A stretch of DNA of 64,000 nt from contig NZ_QVML01000004.1 of the NCBI RefSeq assembly GCF_010501015.1, positions 124,001 to 188,000 on the forward strand, given 5' to 3'. The notes under the pieces are model-generated. The model was not told the DNA's origin and searched no databases. It saw nothing but the letters and a program-made list of their open reading frames with translations. Position 1 is the stretch's first letter. Every line of letters begins with the position of its first letter. Position numbers and translations under genes: made by a program. Of this stretch, positions 1 through 10,056 are shown piece by piece. The DNA is from Bacteroides sp. 214. Its GTDB lineage: Bacteria; Bacteroidota; Bacteroidia; Bacteroidales; Bacteroidaceae.

Positions 1-1
1 T

Positions 2-646
2 CAGGGTGAAGACAATTACGACCGTGCACACACATATGCCGATATGTTTGCTACGATGATACAAGGCTGGCGTAGTGAGTGGGGGATAGGCGACTTCCCG
101 TTTTACTATTGTCAGATAGCTCCGTTTGATTACAGCATTGTAACCGCAAAAGGGAACGAAGTTATTAATTCGGCATATTTGCGCGAAGCTCAGGCACAGG
201 TAGAACATCGTGTTCCAAACACCGGAATGGCGGTGTTGTTGGATACGGGCGAAGAAAAGTGTATTCATCCGAGCAATAAACGAACTGCGGGCGAACGATT
301 GGCATTGCTGGCACTCAATAGAACATATGGCGTGAAGGGAGTAAGCGGCGACAGCCCGTACTATAACTCTATGGAGATTAAAGGAGACACAATTGTGCTT
401 TCTTTTGAACGTGCACCGATGTGGATTTGCGCGAAGGAGTTTGAATCAACAAACTTTACCATTGCTGGCGAAGATAAAGTGTTTTACCCGGCTAAAGCAT
501 GGATATCGCGTAGTAAGGTTTTTGTAAAAAGCGAGCAGGTAAAGAACCCTGTAGCTGCACGTTATGGGTTTGCCAATATGGTACAAGGTGATTTGTTTGG
601 CGGCGACGGACTACCCGTTTCTTCGTTTCGCACAGATAACTGGTAA
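2..646 (+). CDS. Sialate O-acetylesterase-type SGNH esterase, C-terminal part (5' truncated by window edge)
   Basis: The frame is open from the first bases and ends with TAA at 644-646, so this is the C-terminal ~214 residues of a longer gene starting before the window. The visible start reads QGEDNYDRA, the conserved block of the sialate O-acetylesterase (DUF303/SASA) family, followed by MIQGWRSEWGIGDFPFYYCQIAPF, where family members typically have a WR..w..GdfPFy.vQLap pattern. These are secreted or periplasmic esterases that remove acetyl groups from sialic acid or plant polysaccharides. The catalytic Ser block would lie upstream of the window. It is 14 bp from the next + gene and is probably co-transcribed with the glycosidases after it. 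An internal ATG at 44 is not a credible start because the QGEDN motif lies before it. Confidence 0.8.
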   Translation, partial: QGEDNYDRAHTYADMFATMIQGWRSEWGIGDFPFYYCQIAPFDYSIVTAKGNEVINSAYLREAQAQVEHRVPNTGMAVLLDTGEEKCIHPSNKRTAGERLALLALNRTYGVKGVSGDSPYYNSMEIKGDTIVLSFERAPMWICAKEFESTNFTIAGEDKVFYPAKAWISRSKVFVKSEQVKNPVAARYGFANMVQGDLFGGDGLPVSSFRTDNW

Positions 647-660
647 CATACGAGTATAAT

Positions 661-2901
661 ATGAGAAAAAGGATATATCTATTATTTATTGCAACAATCA
701 CTGTGCTGACCCTTTATGCTCAGCCCACTCCTTTTGTGTGGAACTCTCCCAGTCAAAACTCTTCTGAATCTATGCCATGTGGTGGTGGAGACATCGGAAT
801 GAATGTATGGGTAGAGAATGGTGATATCCTTTTCTATATAAACCGTAGCGGTACATTTGATGAACACAATACATTGTTGAAACTGGGACGGGTACGTCTG
901 CGTTTGTCACCCAATCCGTTTGAAAATGCGAAAGACTTTTGCCAAACACTCAATCTGAATGATGGCTTTGTCGAAATCTCTGCCGGTGGAACGAATATAC
1001 ATCTTTGGGCAAGTATACATACACCGGTGATACACCTGGAAGTTAATAGCCGTCGACCTGTAACCGCCGAACTCTTTTATGAGAACTGGCGTTATCAAGA
1101 CCGCCCGATACGCAAGGGCGAAGGGCAGCAAAACTCTTACAAATGGGCACCACCCAAAGGTAGCTATACAGCCAAAGATTCGATTGTTGCTATTGGTAAC
1201 GAACTCGTTTTTTATCATCGCAATCCTAAACAGACAGTGTTTGATGCGGTAGTAGCCCAACAAGGAATGGATGTGGTGAAGGATAGTATGATGAATCCAT
1301 TGGCACACCTAACTTTTGGTGGAAAGCTACGAGGAAACAATCTTGTTTACAGTGGTACGCAAGAGAGAACTTACGCCGGAACCGATTATCGCGCCTGGCG
1401 CTTTCGTACTTCTCAACCGGTGCGCCGGGAATATATTCGTATAGCTTTGCATACCGAGCAGACCGAAAGTATTGAACAATGGCAGCACAACCTGCACCAA
1501 ACAGCTACTGCTATTCACTTGGGTAATGAAAAGAAAGAAGCCCGTGCCTGGTGGAATAATTTCTGGAAACGTAGCCATATTACGGCAATCGGTGCTGCCG
1601 AAGAGATAACCCGCAATTATACTCTCTTTCGTTATATGCTTGGTTGTAATGCTTATGGCACTGCACCGACAAAATTTAACGGTGGGCTCTTTACATTCGA
1701 CCCATGTTATGTAGATAGTACACAAAACTTTACTCCCGACTATCGTAAATGGGGTGGTGGTACTATGACTGCGCAGAATCAGCGTCTCGTCTACTGGCCA
1801 ATGCTTAAGAGTGGCGATGCGGATATGATGACAACACAGTTTGATTTCTATAATCGTATATTAGGTAATGCAGAGCTGCGTTCCAGAGTTTACTGGGGGC
1901 ACAACGGTGCCTGTTTTACCGAGCAAATTGAAAATTTTGGATTGCCCAATCCGGCAGAGTATGGTTTTAAACGTCCCGACTGGTTTGATAAAGGCTTAGA
2001 GTACAACGCTTGGTTGGAATATGAGTGGGATACCGTTTTGGAATTCTGCCAGATGATTTTGGAAACAGCCAATTACCAGAATGTAGATATCAGTCAATAC
2101 ATTCCGCTGATTGAAAGTAGTTTGACTTTTTTTGAAGAGCACTATCGCTATTTAGCTAAGCAACGTGGACGAAAAGATCTTGACGATAACGGTCATTTGG
2201 TGCTTTATCCCGGTTCGGCTTGCGAAACCTACAAAATGGCCAACAATGCCTCCAGTACCATTGCCGCGCTGCGTGTTGTATTGGAAACTTACGGAAAAAA
2301 GAACGATATGTTGTCACTAATTCCACCTATACCGTATCGTGTGGTAGATGGGAAAGAGATGATTTCTCCTGCCAAGACATGGGAACGGGTGAATAATGTT
2401 GAAACACCGCAACTCTATCCCGTTTTTCCGTGGCGCATCTATGGTGTTGGACGAGAGGGATTGGAGATAGCGCGCAACACTTACTTCTACGATCCGGACG
2501 CGATTAAGTTTCGTTCGCACATGGGTTGGAAGCAAGATAATATTTGGGCAGCTTGCTTAGGACTGACCGAAGAGGCTGTACGCCTGGCTTTGCTGAAATT
2601 GGGTGATGGACCTTATCGCTTTCCTGCCTTTTGGGGACCGGGCTATGACTGGTCGCCCGATCATAACCATGGTGGAAGTGGAATGATTGGCTTGCAGGAA
2701 ATGCTTTTGCAAACCAATGGAACACAGATTTATCTTTTTCCGGCATGGCCATCGGCTTGGGATGTGCAGTTTAAGTTGCATGCTCCGGGTAATACAACAG
2801 TCGAAGCGACATTAAAGAATGGCAAACTAGTTAAATTAACGGTGAATCCTGAAAGCCGTACCAAAGACATAGTAATTATAAACAATAATATAATACGATA
2901 A
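661..2901 (+). CDS. Secreted DUF5703-like (alpha/alpha)-barrel glycosidase-like protein
   Basis: 746 aa with an N-terminal signal peptide (MRKRIYLLFIATITVLTLYAQ). The mature start (VWNSPSQNSSESMPCGGGDIG) is the type of N-terminal beta-sandwich seen in Bacteroidetes proteins labelled DUF5703. The rest, rich in Trp and His with blocks such as WWNNFWKRSH (about residues 300-310) and FPAFWGPGYDWSPDHNHGG (about 655-675), resembles (alpha/alpha)6-barrel glycosidases related to GH95/GH65. I infer a periplasmic role in oligosaccharide cleavage; no enzymatic activity is known to me for this family. Its TAA overlaps the ATG of the following GH2 gene by one base, so the two are translationally coupled. 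The DUF label is from memory. Confidence 0.6.
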   Translation: MRKRIYLLFIATITVLTLYAQPTPFVWNSPSQNSSESMPCGGGDIGMNVWVENGDILFYINRSGTFDEHNTLLKLGRVRLRLSPNPFENAKDFCQTLNLNDGFVEISAGGTNIHLWASIHTPVIHLEVNSRRPVTAELFYENWRYQDRPIRKGEGQQNSYKWAPPKGSYTAKDSIVAIGNELVFYHRNPKQTVFDAVVAQQGMDVVKDSMMNPLAHLTFGGKLRGNNLVYSGTQERTYAGTDYRAWRFRTSQPVRREYIRIALHTEQTESIEQWQHNLHQTATAIHLGNEKKEARAWWNNFWKRSHITAIGAAEEITRNYTLFRYMLGCNAYGTAPTKFNGGLFTFDPCYVDSTQNFTPDYRKWGGGTMTAQNQRLVYWPMLKSGDADMMTTQFDFYNRILGNAELRSRVYWGHNGACFTEQIENFGLPNPAEYGFKRPDWFDKGLEYNAWLEYEWDTVLEFCQMILETANYQNVDISQYIPLIESSLTFFEEHYRYLAKQRGRKDLDDNGHLVLYPGSACETYKMANNASSTIAALRVVLETYGKKNDMLSLIPPIPYRVVDGKEMISPAKTWERVNNVETPQLYPVFPWRIYGVGREGLEIARNTYFYDPDAIKFRSHMGWKQDNIWAACLGLTEEAVRLALLKLGDGPYRFPAFWGPGYDWSPDHNHGGSGMIGLQEMLLQTNGTQIYLFPAWPSAWDVQFKLHAPGNTTVEATLKNGKLVKLTVNPESRTKDIVIINNNIIR

Positions 2902-5516
2902 TGAAGAAGTTACTAACAACAACATTGTTTCTTATTCTGAGTGTGATAACTCATGTTTGTTACGCCAATTATTCTGTTGCTGGTTTCTTCCCACTGAAGG
3001 ATAGTGGGCGACTTGTCTACGATTTCAACCCCGGTTGGCGATACTATAAAGGCGACGTAAAAGGTGCGGAAGCTCTGAACTTTGACGATGCTGCATGGGA
3101 AGTAATAACTACCCCGCATACAGTAGAGCTAATGCCTGCCGAAGGTAGTGGTTGCCGCAATTATCAAGGGCCGGTATGGTATAGAAAACATTTTGTGCTC
3201 CCTGACGAAACCAAAGGCAAAGAGGTCTTATTGCACTTTGAGGCGGTTATGGGAAAACAAATCGTTTACATTAATGGCAAACAGGTATTAGAGCATTTGG
3301 GAGGATATCTTCCGTTTTCTATAAATCTAACCAAGATAGGAGTGAAAGCTGGTGATGCTTGTCTGATTGCTGTTTTTGCAGATAATAGCGATGATCGTGA
3401 GTATCCTCCCGGCAAACGTCAGTATACACTCGACTTCACCTATCACGGCGGTATCTATCGGGATGTGTGGATGATTGCTAAAGCTCCTGTAGCTATTACT
3501 GATGCTGTAGACGTTTGCAAAGTAGCAGGTGGCGGTCTTTTTGTGCATTATGATAATATAACCGACCAAAGTGCAGATGTATTTATAAATACCGATGTGG
3601 CAAATAGTGGTAATAATACTCGAATGGTAACTATAGAAACTTCACTTGTAGCTGCCGACGGAACTCTTATTCGTCGGATATCCGAAAAAATGACGTTAAA
3701 ACCGGGTGAATCAAAAGTTGCCAAACAAAAAATAACAGTAAAGCAACCTAAGCTTTGGTCGCCCGATGCTCCTTATTTATATAGTGTAGAGTCGCGCGTA
3801 AAAGAGGGTAAGCAAACCATTGATGGCGGCATCACTCGCATTGGAATCCGTAAAGCGGAATTTCGTAAAGACGGATTTTGGTTAAATGGAAAACCATTTG
3901 GTCAGTTGGTGGGGACGAACCGTCACCAGGATTTTGCATATGTAGGCAATGCTCTTCCTAATTCACAACAGTGGCGTGATGCACGAAGACTTCGTGATGC
4001 CGGCTGTCGTATTATCCGCGTGGCGCATTACCCTATGGATGCTGCTTTTATGGATGCATGTGATGAGTTAGGTCTGTTTGTAATCGTTGCTACTCCGGGG
4101 TGGCAGTTCTGGAATAAAGCACCAGAGTTTGCTCATTTAGTCCATAGAAATACACGCGAAATGATACGTCGCGACCGCAACCATCCTTCTGTTTTGATGT
4201 GGGAACCCATACTGAATGAAACCCGTTATCCGCTCGATTTTGCTCTCGAAGCACTACAAATAACCCGTGATGAATTTCCTTATCCGGGCAGGCCATTTAC
4301 TGCTGCCGATGTACATTCCGACGGAGTGAACGAACACTACGACGTTGTTTATGGTTGGCCGGGTGATGACGCTAAAGGGGTTTCGGAGAAACCGATATTC
4401 TGTCGTGAGTTTGGCGAAAATGTCGACGACTGGTACGCACATAACAACAATAACCGCGCCAGCCGAAGTTGGGGCGAACATCCACTACTCACTCAAGCTC
4501 TTTCGCTGGCAAAGAGTTATGACGAAATGTACCGTACTAACGGTGGATTTGTTGGTGGAGCGCAGTGGCATAGTTTTGATCATCAACGAGGCTATCATCC
4601 CGATCCGTATTGGGGCGGACTTTTTGATGCTTTCCGTCAGCCGAAGTATGCATACTATATGTTCCGTAGTCAAACCGATGCTCGCTTGCAACATCCTACT
4701 GCTGAAATTGCTCCAATGCTTTTTGTGGCTCACGAAATGTCTGCTTTCTCGGGGAATGATGTGGTAGTCTTTACCAATTGCGACTCTGTACGTTTGTCGG
4801 TTTACGACAATACCCGGAGTTGGACAAAATCTGTGGTACGTGCTGCCGGACATTTACCTAATGCACCGCTTGTCTTTGAAAATGTATGGGATTTCTGGAA
4901 AGCACGCAGCTATAGCTATACACAGCGTAATTGGGAAAAAGTAAATTTCTTATTCGAAGGATTTGTAGACGGCAAAATAGTTTGCACCGAGAAAAAAATG
5001 CCTTCCCGACGCTCCACTAAGTTACGCCTTTATATTGATGAATGCGGTAAACCACTTACAGCCAATGGCTCGGATTTTATCGTTGTGGTAGCCGAGGTAA
5101 CTGATGATAACGGGAATGTACGTCGTCTTGCCAAAGATAATATCTTCTTTAGCATAGAAGGCGAAGGCGAAATTATCGGTGATGCGACTATTGGTGCCAA
5201 TCCACGAGCTGTGGAATTTGGTTCAGCACCTATTTTGGTTCGTTCTACTCGCAACGCAGGGACAATCAAGATAAAAGCCCGTGTGTTATTTGAAGGATTG
5301 ATGGCGCCAACTCCTGCAGAGATAGAATTTGAAAGTGTACCAGCTTCATTGCCTTTTTGTTTTGTAGAACAAATGCAGAAAACAACTGTTAAGAAGGTTG
5401 TTGGTAGTAAAGAGCAGCATAAAGCAATACTGACAGAAGAGGAAAAAGATAGGGTCTTGAATGAGGTAGAAAAACAACAAACAGAGTTTGGAGAAAAAGC
5501 GGATACAAAGAAATAA
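2901..5516 (+). CDS. Glycoside hydrolase family 2 (beta-galactosidase-like), secreted
   Basis: 871 aa with a signal peptide (cleavage near VCYA-NYS). The order of domains is GH2 jelly-roll sugar-binding domain (about 40-200, with WYRKHFVLP and YHGGIYRDVW), Ig-like domain (about 205-310), TIM barrel (about 315-600) and a C-terminal beta-rich domain. Barrel landmarks are GTNRHQDF, the NHPSVLMWEPILNET block with the likely acid/base Glu440, and the KPIFCREFGE block with the likely nucleophile Glu503. Family GH2 covers beta-galactosidases, glucuronidases, mannosidases and arabinosidases, so the exact substrate is open. The last ~40 residues are Lys/Glu rich and unlike the fold. It starts on the stop codon of the DUF5703-like gene and is followed by the HTCS regulator. 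Confidence 0.88.
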   Translation: MKKLLTTTLFLILSVITHVCYANYSVAGFFPLKDSGRLVYDFNPGWRYYKGDVKGAEALNFDDAAWEVITTPHTVELMPAEGSGCRNYQGPVWYRKHFVLPDETKGKEVLLHFEAVMGKQIVYINGKQVLEHLGGYLPFSINLTKIGVKAGDACLIAVFADNSDDREYPPGKRQYTLDFTYHGGIYRDVWMIAKAPVAITDAVDVCKVAGGGLFVHYDNITDQSADVFINTDVANSGNNTRMVTIETSLVAADGTLIRRISEKMTLKPGESKVAKQKITVKQPKLWSPDAPYLYSVESRVKEGKQTIDGGITRIGIRKAEFRKDGFWLNGKPFGQLVGTNRHQDFAYVGNALPNSQQWRDARRLRDAGCRIIRVAHYPMDAAFMDACDELGLFVIVATPGWQFWNKAPEFAHLVHRNTREMIRRDRNHPSVLMWEPILNETRYPLDFALEALQITRDEFPYPGRPFTAADVHSDGVNEHYDVVYGWPGDDAKGVSEKPIFCREFGENVDDWYAHNNNNRASRSWGEHPLLTQALSLAKSYDEMYRTNGGFVGGAQWHSFDHQRGYHPDPYWGGLFDAFRQPKYAYYMFRSQTDARLQHPTAEIAPMLFVAHEMSAFSGNDVVVFTNCDSVRLSVYDNTRSWTKSVVRAAGHLPNAPLVFENVWDFWKARSYSYTQRNWEKVNFLFEGFVDGKIVCTEKKMPSRRSTKLRLYIDECGKPLTANGSDFIVVVAEVTDDNGNVRRLAKDNIFFSIEGEGEIIGDATIGANPRAVEFGSAPILVRSTRNAGTIKIKARVLFEGLMAPTPAEIEFESVPASLPFCFVEQMQKTTVKKVVGSKEQHKAILTEEEKDRVLNEVEKQQTEFGEKADTKK

Positions 5517-5527
5517 AAATATTTTGC

Positions 5528-5535
5528 TACCTTTG
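5528..5535 (+). promoter_or_regulatory. Bacteroidetes-type -7 box upstream of the HTCS gene
   Basis: TACCTTTG matches the Bacteroidetes -7 consensus TAnnTTTG and ends 30 bp before the ATG at 5566. No matching -33 TTTG is found at 18-21 bp, so this is a partial promoter. It favours the start at 5566 over an in-frame ATG at 5488 inside the GH2 gene, since that would lie upstream of the transcript. Confidence 0.4.
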
Positions 5536-5565
5536 ACTCATATCTTGTTATCTAACGCTGTAAAT

Positions 5566-8500
5566 ATGAGAAAGAAAGCACTGTTTTTATGGCTACTTTT
5601 TGCGCCTTGTTTGTTATTGGCACAGCCCAATATCCTTGTAGAGCACTATAAAGTAGAGGATGGTCTGCCCAACAAGACAGTGAACTGCTCTTTGAAAGGC
5701 GAAGATGGCTTCATGTGGTTTGGTACATGGTACGGACTGTGTAGTTTTGATGGCACAGAATTCAAAACGTACAACAATCGTGACGGATTCTATTCAGATA
5801 TTCCCCCACGCAAGATTCAAAGCATGGTGGAAGATAAACTTGGTTTCTTGTGGATAAAAACATTTGATAGGAAACTGTATATCTTTGATAAGCACAACGA
5901 ACGTTTCTATGCCGTTCACGATAAGATAAAAAACCATTCATTTGATACGCAGGTCATTAAGATACAAACCACTTTTGATGGCAATGTGCTTCTGTTGACC
6001 AAAGACAAAAATTTGCTGATAGCTTATGTTACCTCCGGGGGGGAAGTGGAAATGAAGCTTATGCACGATGCAAGCGCTGACATAAACCCCTATGACTCGC
6101 GTTTGAAGCACAATGTATTTGTAGAAAACAAGGACTACCTTTGCTGGATTGGACAAGACTATAAAATATTTGCTTATCGCAAGGGCGAGGAACTAAAAGA
6201 TAAACCTGCCGATTTTATTTATCGCAAGATTGCTGCTACTACCCATGACCTCTTTACTTGTTCGTACAAAACTGATGAATTTATATGGTTGGGCGATGCT
6301 TTTGGAAAAGTTTACAGTATCAACCAGCAAACGGGCACAGTCAATAAATATGATCTTGAAGGTGTTACGCAACCTATTCAAAATATACTTATTACCACAG
6401 GTGGCATTGCTTATATTACTGTAAAAGGAGAGGGCGTTTATGAGTACGATTTGGGCTATAAAGAACTAACTAAATTAACACTAGAACTTAGAAATAAAGA
6501 GGTGATGGACTCTTTCATAGACCAATATGATAAAATATGGTTTGTGGTGGATAACGAATCATTGCTTTACTATGATCCGTTGAATAAATCAGCTCAAACG
6601 TATAAATTCCCTCTTGGTGTAAAAAGAGGTGATTTCAAGTATCAGGATGTGGGCGAACAGGGGGTCTTCTTTTTAACTCCCAACGGAGATGTCCTTATGT
6701 TTGAGCGTGAAAGTTTAAACATGATAACTATAAACGAGCAAAAATCTCTCTCCGAAATCATGCCCAACGAACGCTTTTTTGATTTGTTGATAGACGAAGG
6801 AGGTATTCTTTGGCTCTCTTCTATGGCGACGGGTATCTGCCGGATAAATTTCCCGAAGAAACAGTTTAACCTGTTTGAACTGCATCTGTTCTCTAAACAG
6901 AAAAATATTCAGTCCGAGAATAGAGGTGTTAAATCTCTCTATCAGGCAAAAAACGGCGATATATGGGCGGGCACGCGATGGGGCGAATTGTACAGGATCA
7001 ATAGTAGCGGTCAGTTGAAGCAAGTGTTCTCGTCCGAGAACTCTTTTATAGGGAATGTCTATCATGTTATGGAGGATACGAAGGGTAATCTTTGGTTCTC
7101 GACAAAAGGAAATGGCTTGATAAAAGCGCAGCCCGATATTCTGGCACCGGAAGGTTTTCGCTTTACACACTTTGTAAACGATGTAAATTTACCCTCTACC
7201 ATAAATCATAACGACGTGTACTTTACTTACGAAGATACTAAAGGGCGCGTTTGGGTAGGTTCCATGGGTGGTGGACTCAACTTAGTACGCGAAGAGGGTG
7301 GAGAGATTACTTTCAAAAACAAAGGAAACGGCTTTAAGTTTTACCCCTCTTATGGGCAATATATAGAAGTACGTAGCATAACCGAAGACGCTGATGGGCG
7401 TATCTGGGTGGGAACAACAGATGGTCTAATGTCTTTTGATTCCAACTTTACAACACCCGAAGAGATCGTTTTTGAAACCTATCGTGAAGAAAGTTCCAGC
7501 TCAAACATAGCTGATAACGATATTTATGCATTGTATAAAGATTCCGATGCGCAAATTTGGGTTAGCGTGTTTGGCGGAGGATTGAATAAGCTGATACGTT
7601 ACGATGCGACAAAGCGAAGACCTGTTTTCAAAGCTTATGGTATACACGAAGGCTTGAACACCGATGTGATTGTGTCTATTGTTGAAGACGACAAGCGGAA
7701 TTTATGGCTAGCAACAGAGAGTGGTCTCTCTCATTTTGATAAAAAGCAGGAGTTGTTCCGTAACTATGATAAATATGATGGCTTTTTTGATATGAAAATG
7801 GAAGAAAACTCTTCTATACGTACTCAAAATAATGAACTATGGTTGGGCTGTCGCGAAGGTATATTGACTTTTAGTCCGGATAAGGTTGAATCGTTCAATA
7901 CCAATAACCGAACTTATATCATAGATTTCAAAGTATCCAACAAGGATCTTCGTGATTTTAAGGACAAACCAATTATTAAGGAATCTATTAAGTATGCCAA
8001 GTCTATTACGTTGAACTATAATCAGTCAATGTTTGCCCTTGAATTTACTGCGCTAAATTTCTTCAACCCTAATCGTATTTCATATAAATACATATTGGAT
8101 GGATACGAAAAGGAGTGGCACTTCAATGGAAAGAACCGTCATGCCTCTTACACTAATGTACCTCCGGGTAAATATTTGTTTCGTGTGCAAAGCGTAGATG
8201 AGGCAGCTCCTCACATGTTGTCGCAGCAAACATTACAGATAGTTATTCTTCCACCTTGGTGGAGAAGTTGGTGGGCGTATGCAATTTATGTTTTTTTGGG
8301 GGGTGCCTTGTTGATTTTCTCCATTCGTTTGGGGCTGCTTATGATGAAGATGAAAAACGATGTTTACATTGAACAGAAACTTTCTGAACTGAAAATAAAG
8401 TTCTTTACCAATATTTCTCATGAATTGCGCACGCCACTTACGCTGATAAAAGGACCTATTCAAGAGCTGAAAGAGAAAGAAAAACTATCATCTAAAGGAT

Positions 8501-9972
8501 TGCAATATGTTGACCTGATGGAGAAAAATACGGATCAGATGTTGCAGCTGGTAAATCAGATTCTGGACTTCCGCAAGATACAGAATGGAAAGATGCGTTT
8601 GCATATATCATTGTTGAACCTTAATTTGATGGTAAACTCGTTCTATAAAGAATTCCATGTGTTGGCAGCAGAAAATAAGATAAAGTACGATGTGCAACCT
8701 AGCGATGAACCAATCATGGTTTGGGCCGATAAAGAACGTTTAGGTATTGTGTTGCGCAATGTTATTTCCAATGCTTTCAAGTTTACACCTTCGGATGGAA
8801 GTATTTATATCACTACAGGAATGTCGAGCAATGGAGAGAAGTGTTATATCCGTATTGAAGATTCGGGTGTTGGCATCGAACAAAGTAAATTGAATGAAAT
8901 ATTTGAAAGATTCTCGCAAGGTAGCGCGGCACGCAATTCCTATTATCAGGGCACGGGTATTGGATTGGCTCTTTCTAAAGAGATTATGAATATGCACCAA
9001 GGCACTATCGTTGCCGAAAGTCAACAAGAGAAAGGCTCTGTTTTTACTATTGAACTACTGATGGGCAAGGAACATTATAAAACAGCGGATGTGGACTTTT
9101 ATGTGAGTGATAATGATAAATTATCCGAAGCTACTAACGCTGCGGAACTTTCTAAGGATACAGAGGCGGCAGATGAAGATAAAGACTCTATGGATGCCTC
9201 GTTGCCAACGGTATTGCTGGTAGAAGACAACAAAGACTTGGTTAACCTGTTGAAACTACAAATGGAGGATAAGTTTAATGTGTATGTAGCCAATGATGGC
9301 GTGGAGGGGCTCAAAAAGACCCACTTGTATCATCCGGATATTGTGGTGACTGACCAAATGATGCCTGAAATGGATGGTATAGAGATGTTGCAACATATTC
9401 GTAAAGATTTCCAAATCAGCCATATTCCGGTAATTATACTCACAGCGAAGAACGATGATGAAGCCAAAACTAATGCTATAAATAATGGCGCCAACGCATA
9501 TATTACTAAACCATTCAGCAAAGAGTATTTGATAGCACGTATTGAGCAGCTATTGCGCGAACGAAAGGTGTTTCGCGAACGGGTGTGGCACCACCAAGAA
9601 GATACTGAGACAGACAACTACGAGCAATATTTGGTGAAGAAAGATGTACAGTTGCTCGAAAAAATACACAAAGTAGTTGAAGAAAATATGGATGATTGTG
9701 ATTTCAACATAGATACGATTGCTTCTTCTATTGGGTTGAGTCGCTCAGCTTTCTTTAAAAAATTGAAAAGCCTTACCGGTCTTGCTCCGGTGGACTTGGT
9801 AAAGGAAATACGCTTGAATAAATCTATCGACCTGCTGAAGAATACTGATATGAGCATATCGGAAGTGGCATATGCGGTTGGTTTCAGGGACTCGGGCTAC
9901 TATAGCAAATGTTTCCGCAAGAAGTACAACCAAACTCCACGCGAATATATGAACCAGTGGAGGAAGGGGTAA
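5566..9972 (+). CDS. Hybrid two-component system sensor/AraC regulator (HTCS)
   Basis: 1468 aa in one chain. Signal peptide 1-20; a periplasmic two-component-type propeller of repeated D..G..W(F/V)GT blades (about 20-790); a Y_Y_Y domain (about 795-890); one transmembrane helix near 898-925; HisKA with phospho-acceptor His952 (NISHELRTPL); HATPase with N box near 1064, DSGVGI and GTGIGLAL; a receiver domain with Asp1263 (VVTDQMMPEMDG); and a C-terminal AraC DNA-binding domain ending at the stop. HTCS proteins bind oligosaccharides in the periplasm and switch on linked polysaccharide-utilisation genes. I chose ATG 5566 because it gives a clean signal peptide; the longer frame to 5488 overlaps the GH2 gene and would bury it. 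Likely targets are the adjacent glycosidase genes. Confidence 0.95.
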   Translation: MRKKALFLWLLFAPCLLLAQPNILVEHYKVEDGLPNKTVNCSLKGEDGFMWFGTWYGLCSFDGTEFKTYNNRDGFYSDIPPRKIQSMVEDKLGFLWIKTFDRKLYIFDKHNERFYAVHDKIKNHSFDTQVIKIQTTFDGNVLLLTKDKNLLIAYVTSGGEVEMKLMHDASADINPYDSRLKHNVFVENKDYLCWIGQDYKIFAYRKGEELKDKPADFIYRKIAATTHDLFTCSYKTDEFIWLGDAFGKVYSINQQTGTVNKYDLEGVTQPIQNILITTGGIAYITVKGEGVYEYDLGYKELTKLTLELRNKEVMDSFIDQYDKIWFVVDNESLLYYDPLNKSAQTYKFPLGVKRGDFKYQDVGEQGVFFLTPNGDVLMFERESLNMITINEQKSLSEIMPNERFFDLLIDEGGILWLSSMATGICRINFPKKQFNLFELHLFSKQKNIQSENRGVKSLYQAKNGDIWAGTRWGELYRINSSGQLKQVFSSENSFIGNVYHVMEDTKGNLWFSTKGNGLIKAQPDILAPEGFRFTHFVNDVNLPSTINHNDVYFTYEDTKGRVWVGSMGGGLNLVREEGGEITFKNKGNGFKFYPSYGQYIEVRSITEDADGRIWVGTTDGLMSFDSNFTTPEEIVFETYREESSSSNIADNDIYALYKDSDAQIWVSVFGGGLNKLIRYDATKRRPVFKAYGIHEGLNTDVIVSIVEDDKRNLWLATESGLSHFDKKQELFRNYDKYDGFFDMKMEENSSIRTQNNELWLGCREGILTFSPDKVESFNTNNRTYIIDFKVSNKDLRDFKDKPIIKESIKYAKSITLNYNQSMFALEFTALNFFNPNRISYKYILDGYEKEWHFNGKNRHASYTNVPPGKYLFRVQSVDEAAPHMLSQQTLQIVILPPWWRSWWAYAIYVFLGGALLIFSIRLGLLMMKMKNDVYIEQKLSELKIKFFTNISHELRTPLTLIKGPIQELKEKEKLSSKGLQYVDLMEKNTDQMLQLVNQILDFRKIQNGKMRLHISLLNLNLMVNSFYKEFHVLAAENKIKYDVQPSDEPIMVWADKERLGIVLRNVISNAFKFTPSDGSIYITTGMSSNGEKCYIRIEDSGVGIEQSKLNEIFERFSQGSAARNSYYQGTGIGLALSKEIMNMHQGTIVAESQQEKGSVFTIELLMGKEHYKTADVDFYVSDNDKLSEATNAAELSKDTEAADEDKDSMDASLPTVLLVEDNKDLVNLLKLQMEDKFNVYVANDGVEGLKKTHLYHPDIVVTDQMMPEMDGIEMLQHIRKDFQISHIPVIILTAKNDDEAKTNAINNGANAYITKPFSKEYLIARIEQLLRERKVFRERVWHHQEDTETDNYEQYLVKKDVQLLEKIHKVVEENMDDCDFNIDTIASSIGLSRSAFFKKLKSLTGLAPVDLVKEIRLNKSIDLLKNTDMSISEVAYAVGFRDSGYYSKCFRKKYNQTPREYMNQWRKG

Positions 9973-10016
9973 GAATCGCTGCTTTTCGGGGGTACAAATC
10001 AATTTCTGAATCGTCA

Positions 10017-10038
10017 GTACAATAAACACGTATTGTAC
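10017..10038. promoter_or_regulatory. Perfect 8-bp inverted repeat (candidate operator) before the beta-helix gene
   Basis: GTACAATA, six bases AACACG, then TATTGTAC, ending 18 bp before the ATG at 10057. The two arms are perfectly complementary. No T-run follows, so it is not a terminator. It sits between the HTCS gene and the gene most likely regulated with it, which suggests a dimeric-regulator site or a translation-control hairpin. I saw no second copy in the window. Confidence 0.4.
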
Positions 10039-10056
10039 GAATATCAAAACTTATAG

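Noticed and set aside
4345..4767. 140-aa + frame within the GH2 gene
   Set aside because: Shadow of the GH2 gene, which has catalytic motifs in its own frame across this stretch.
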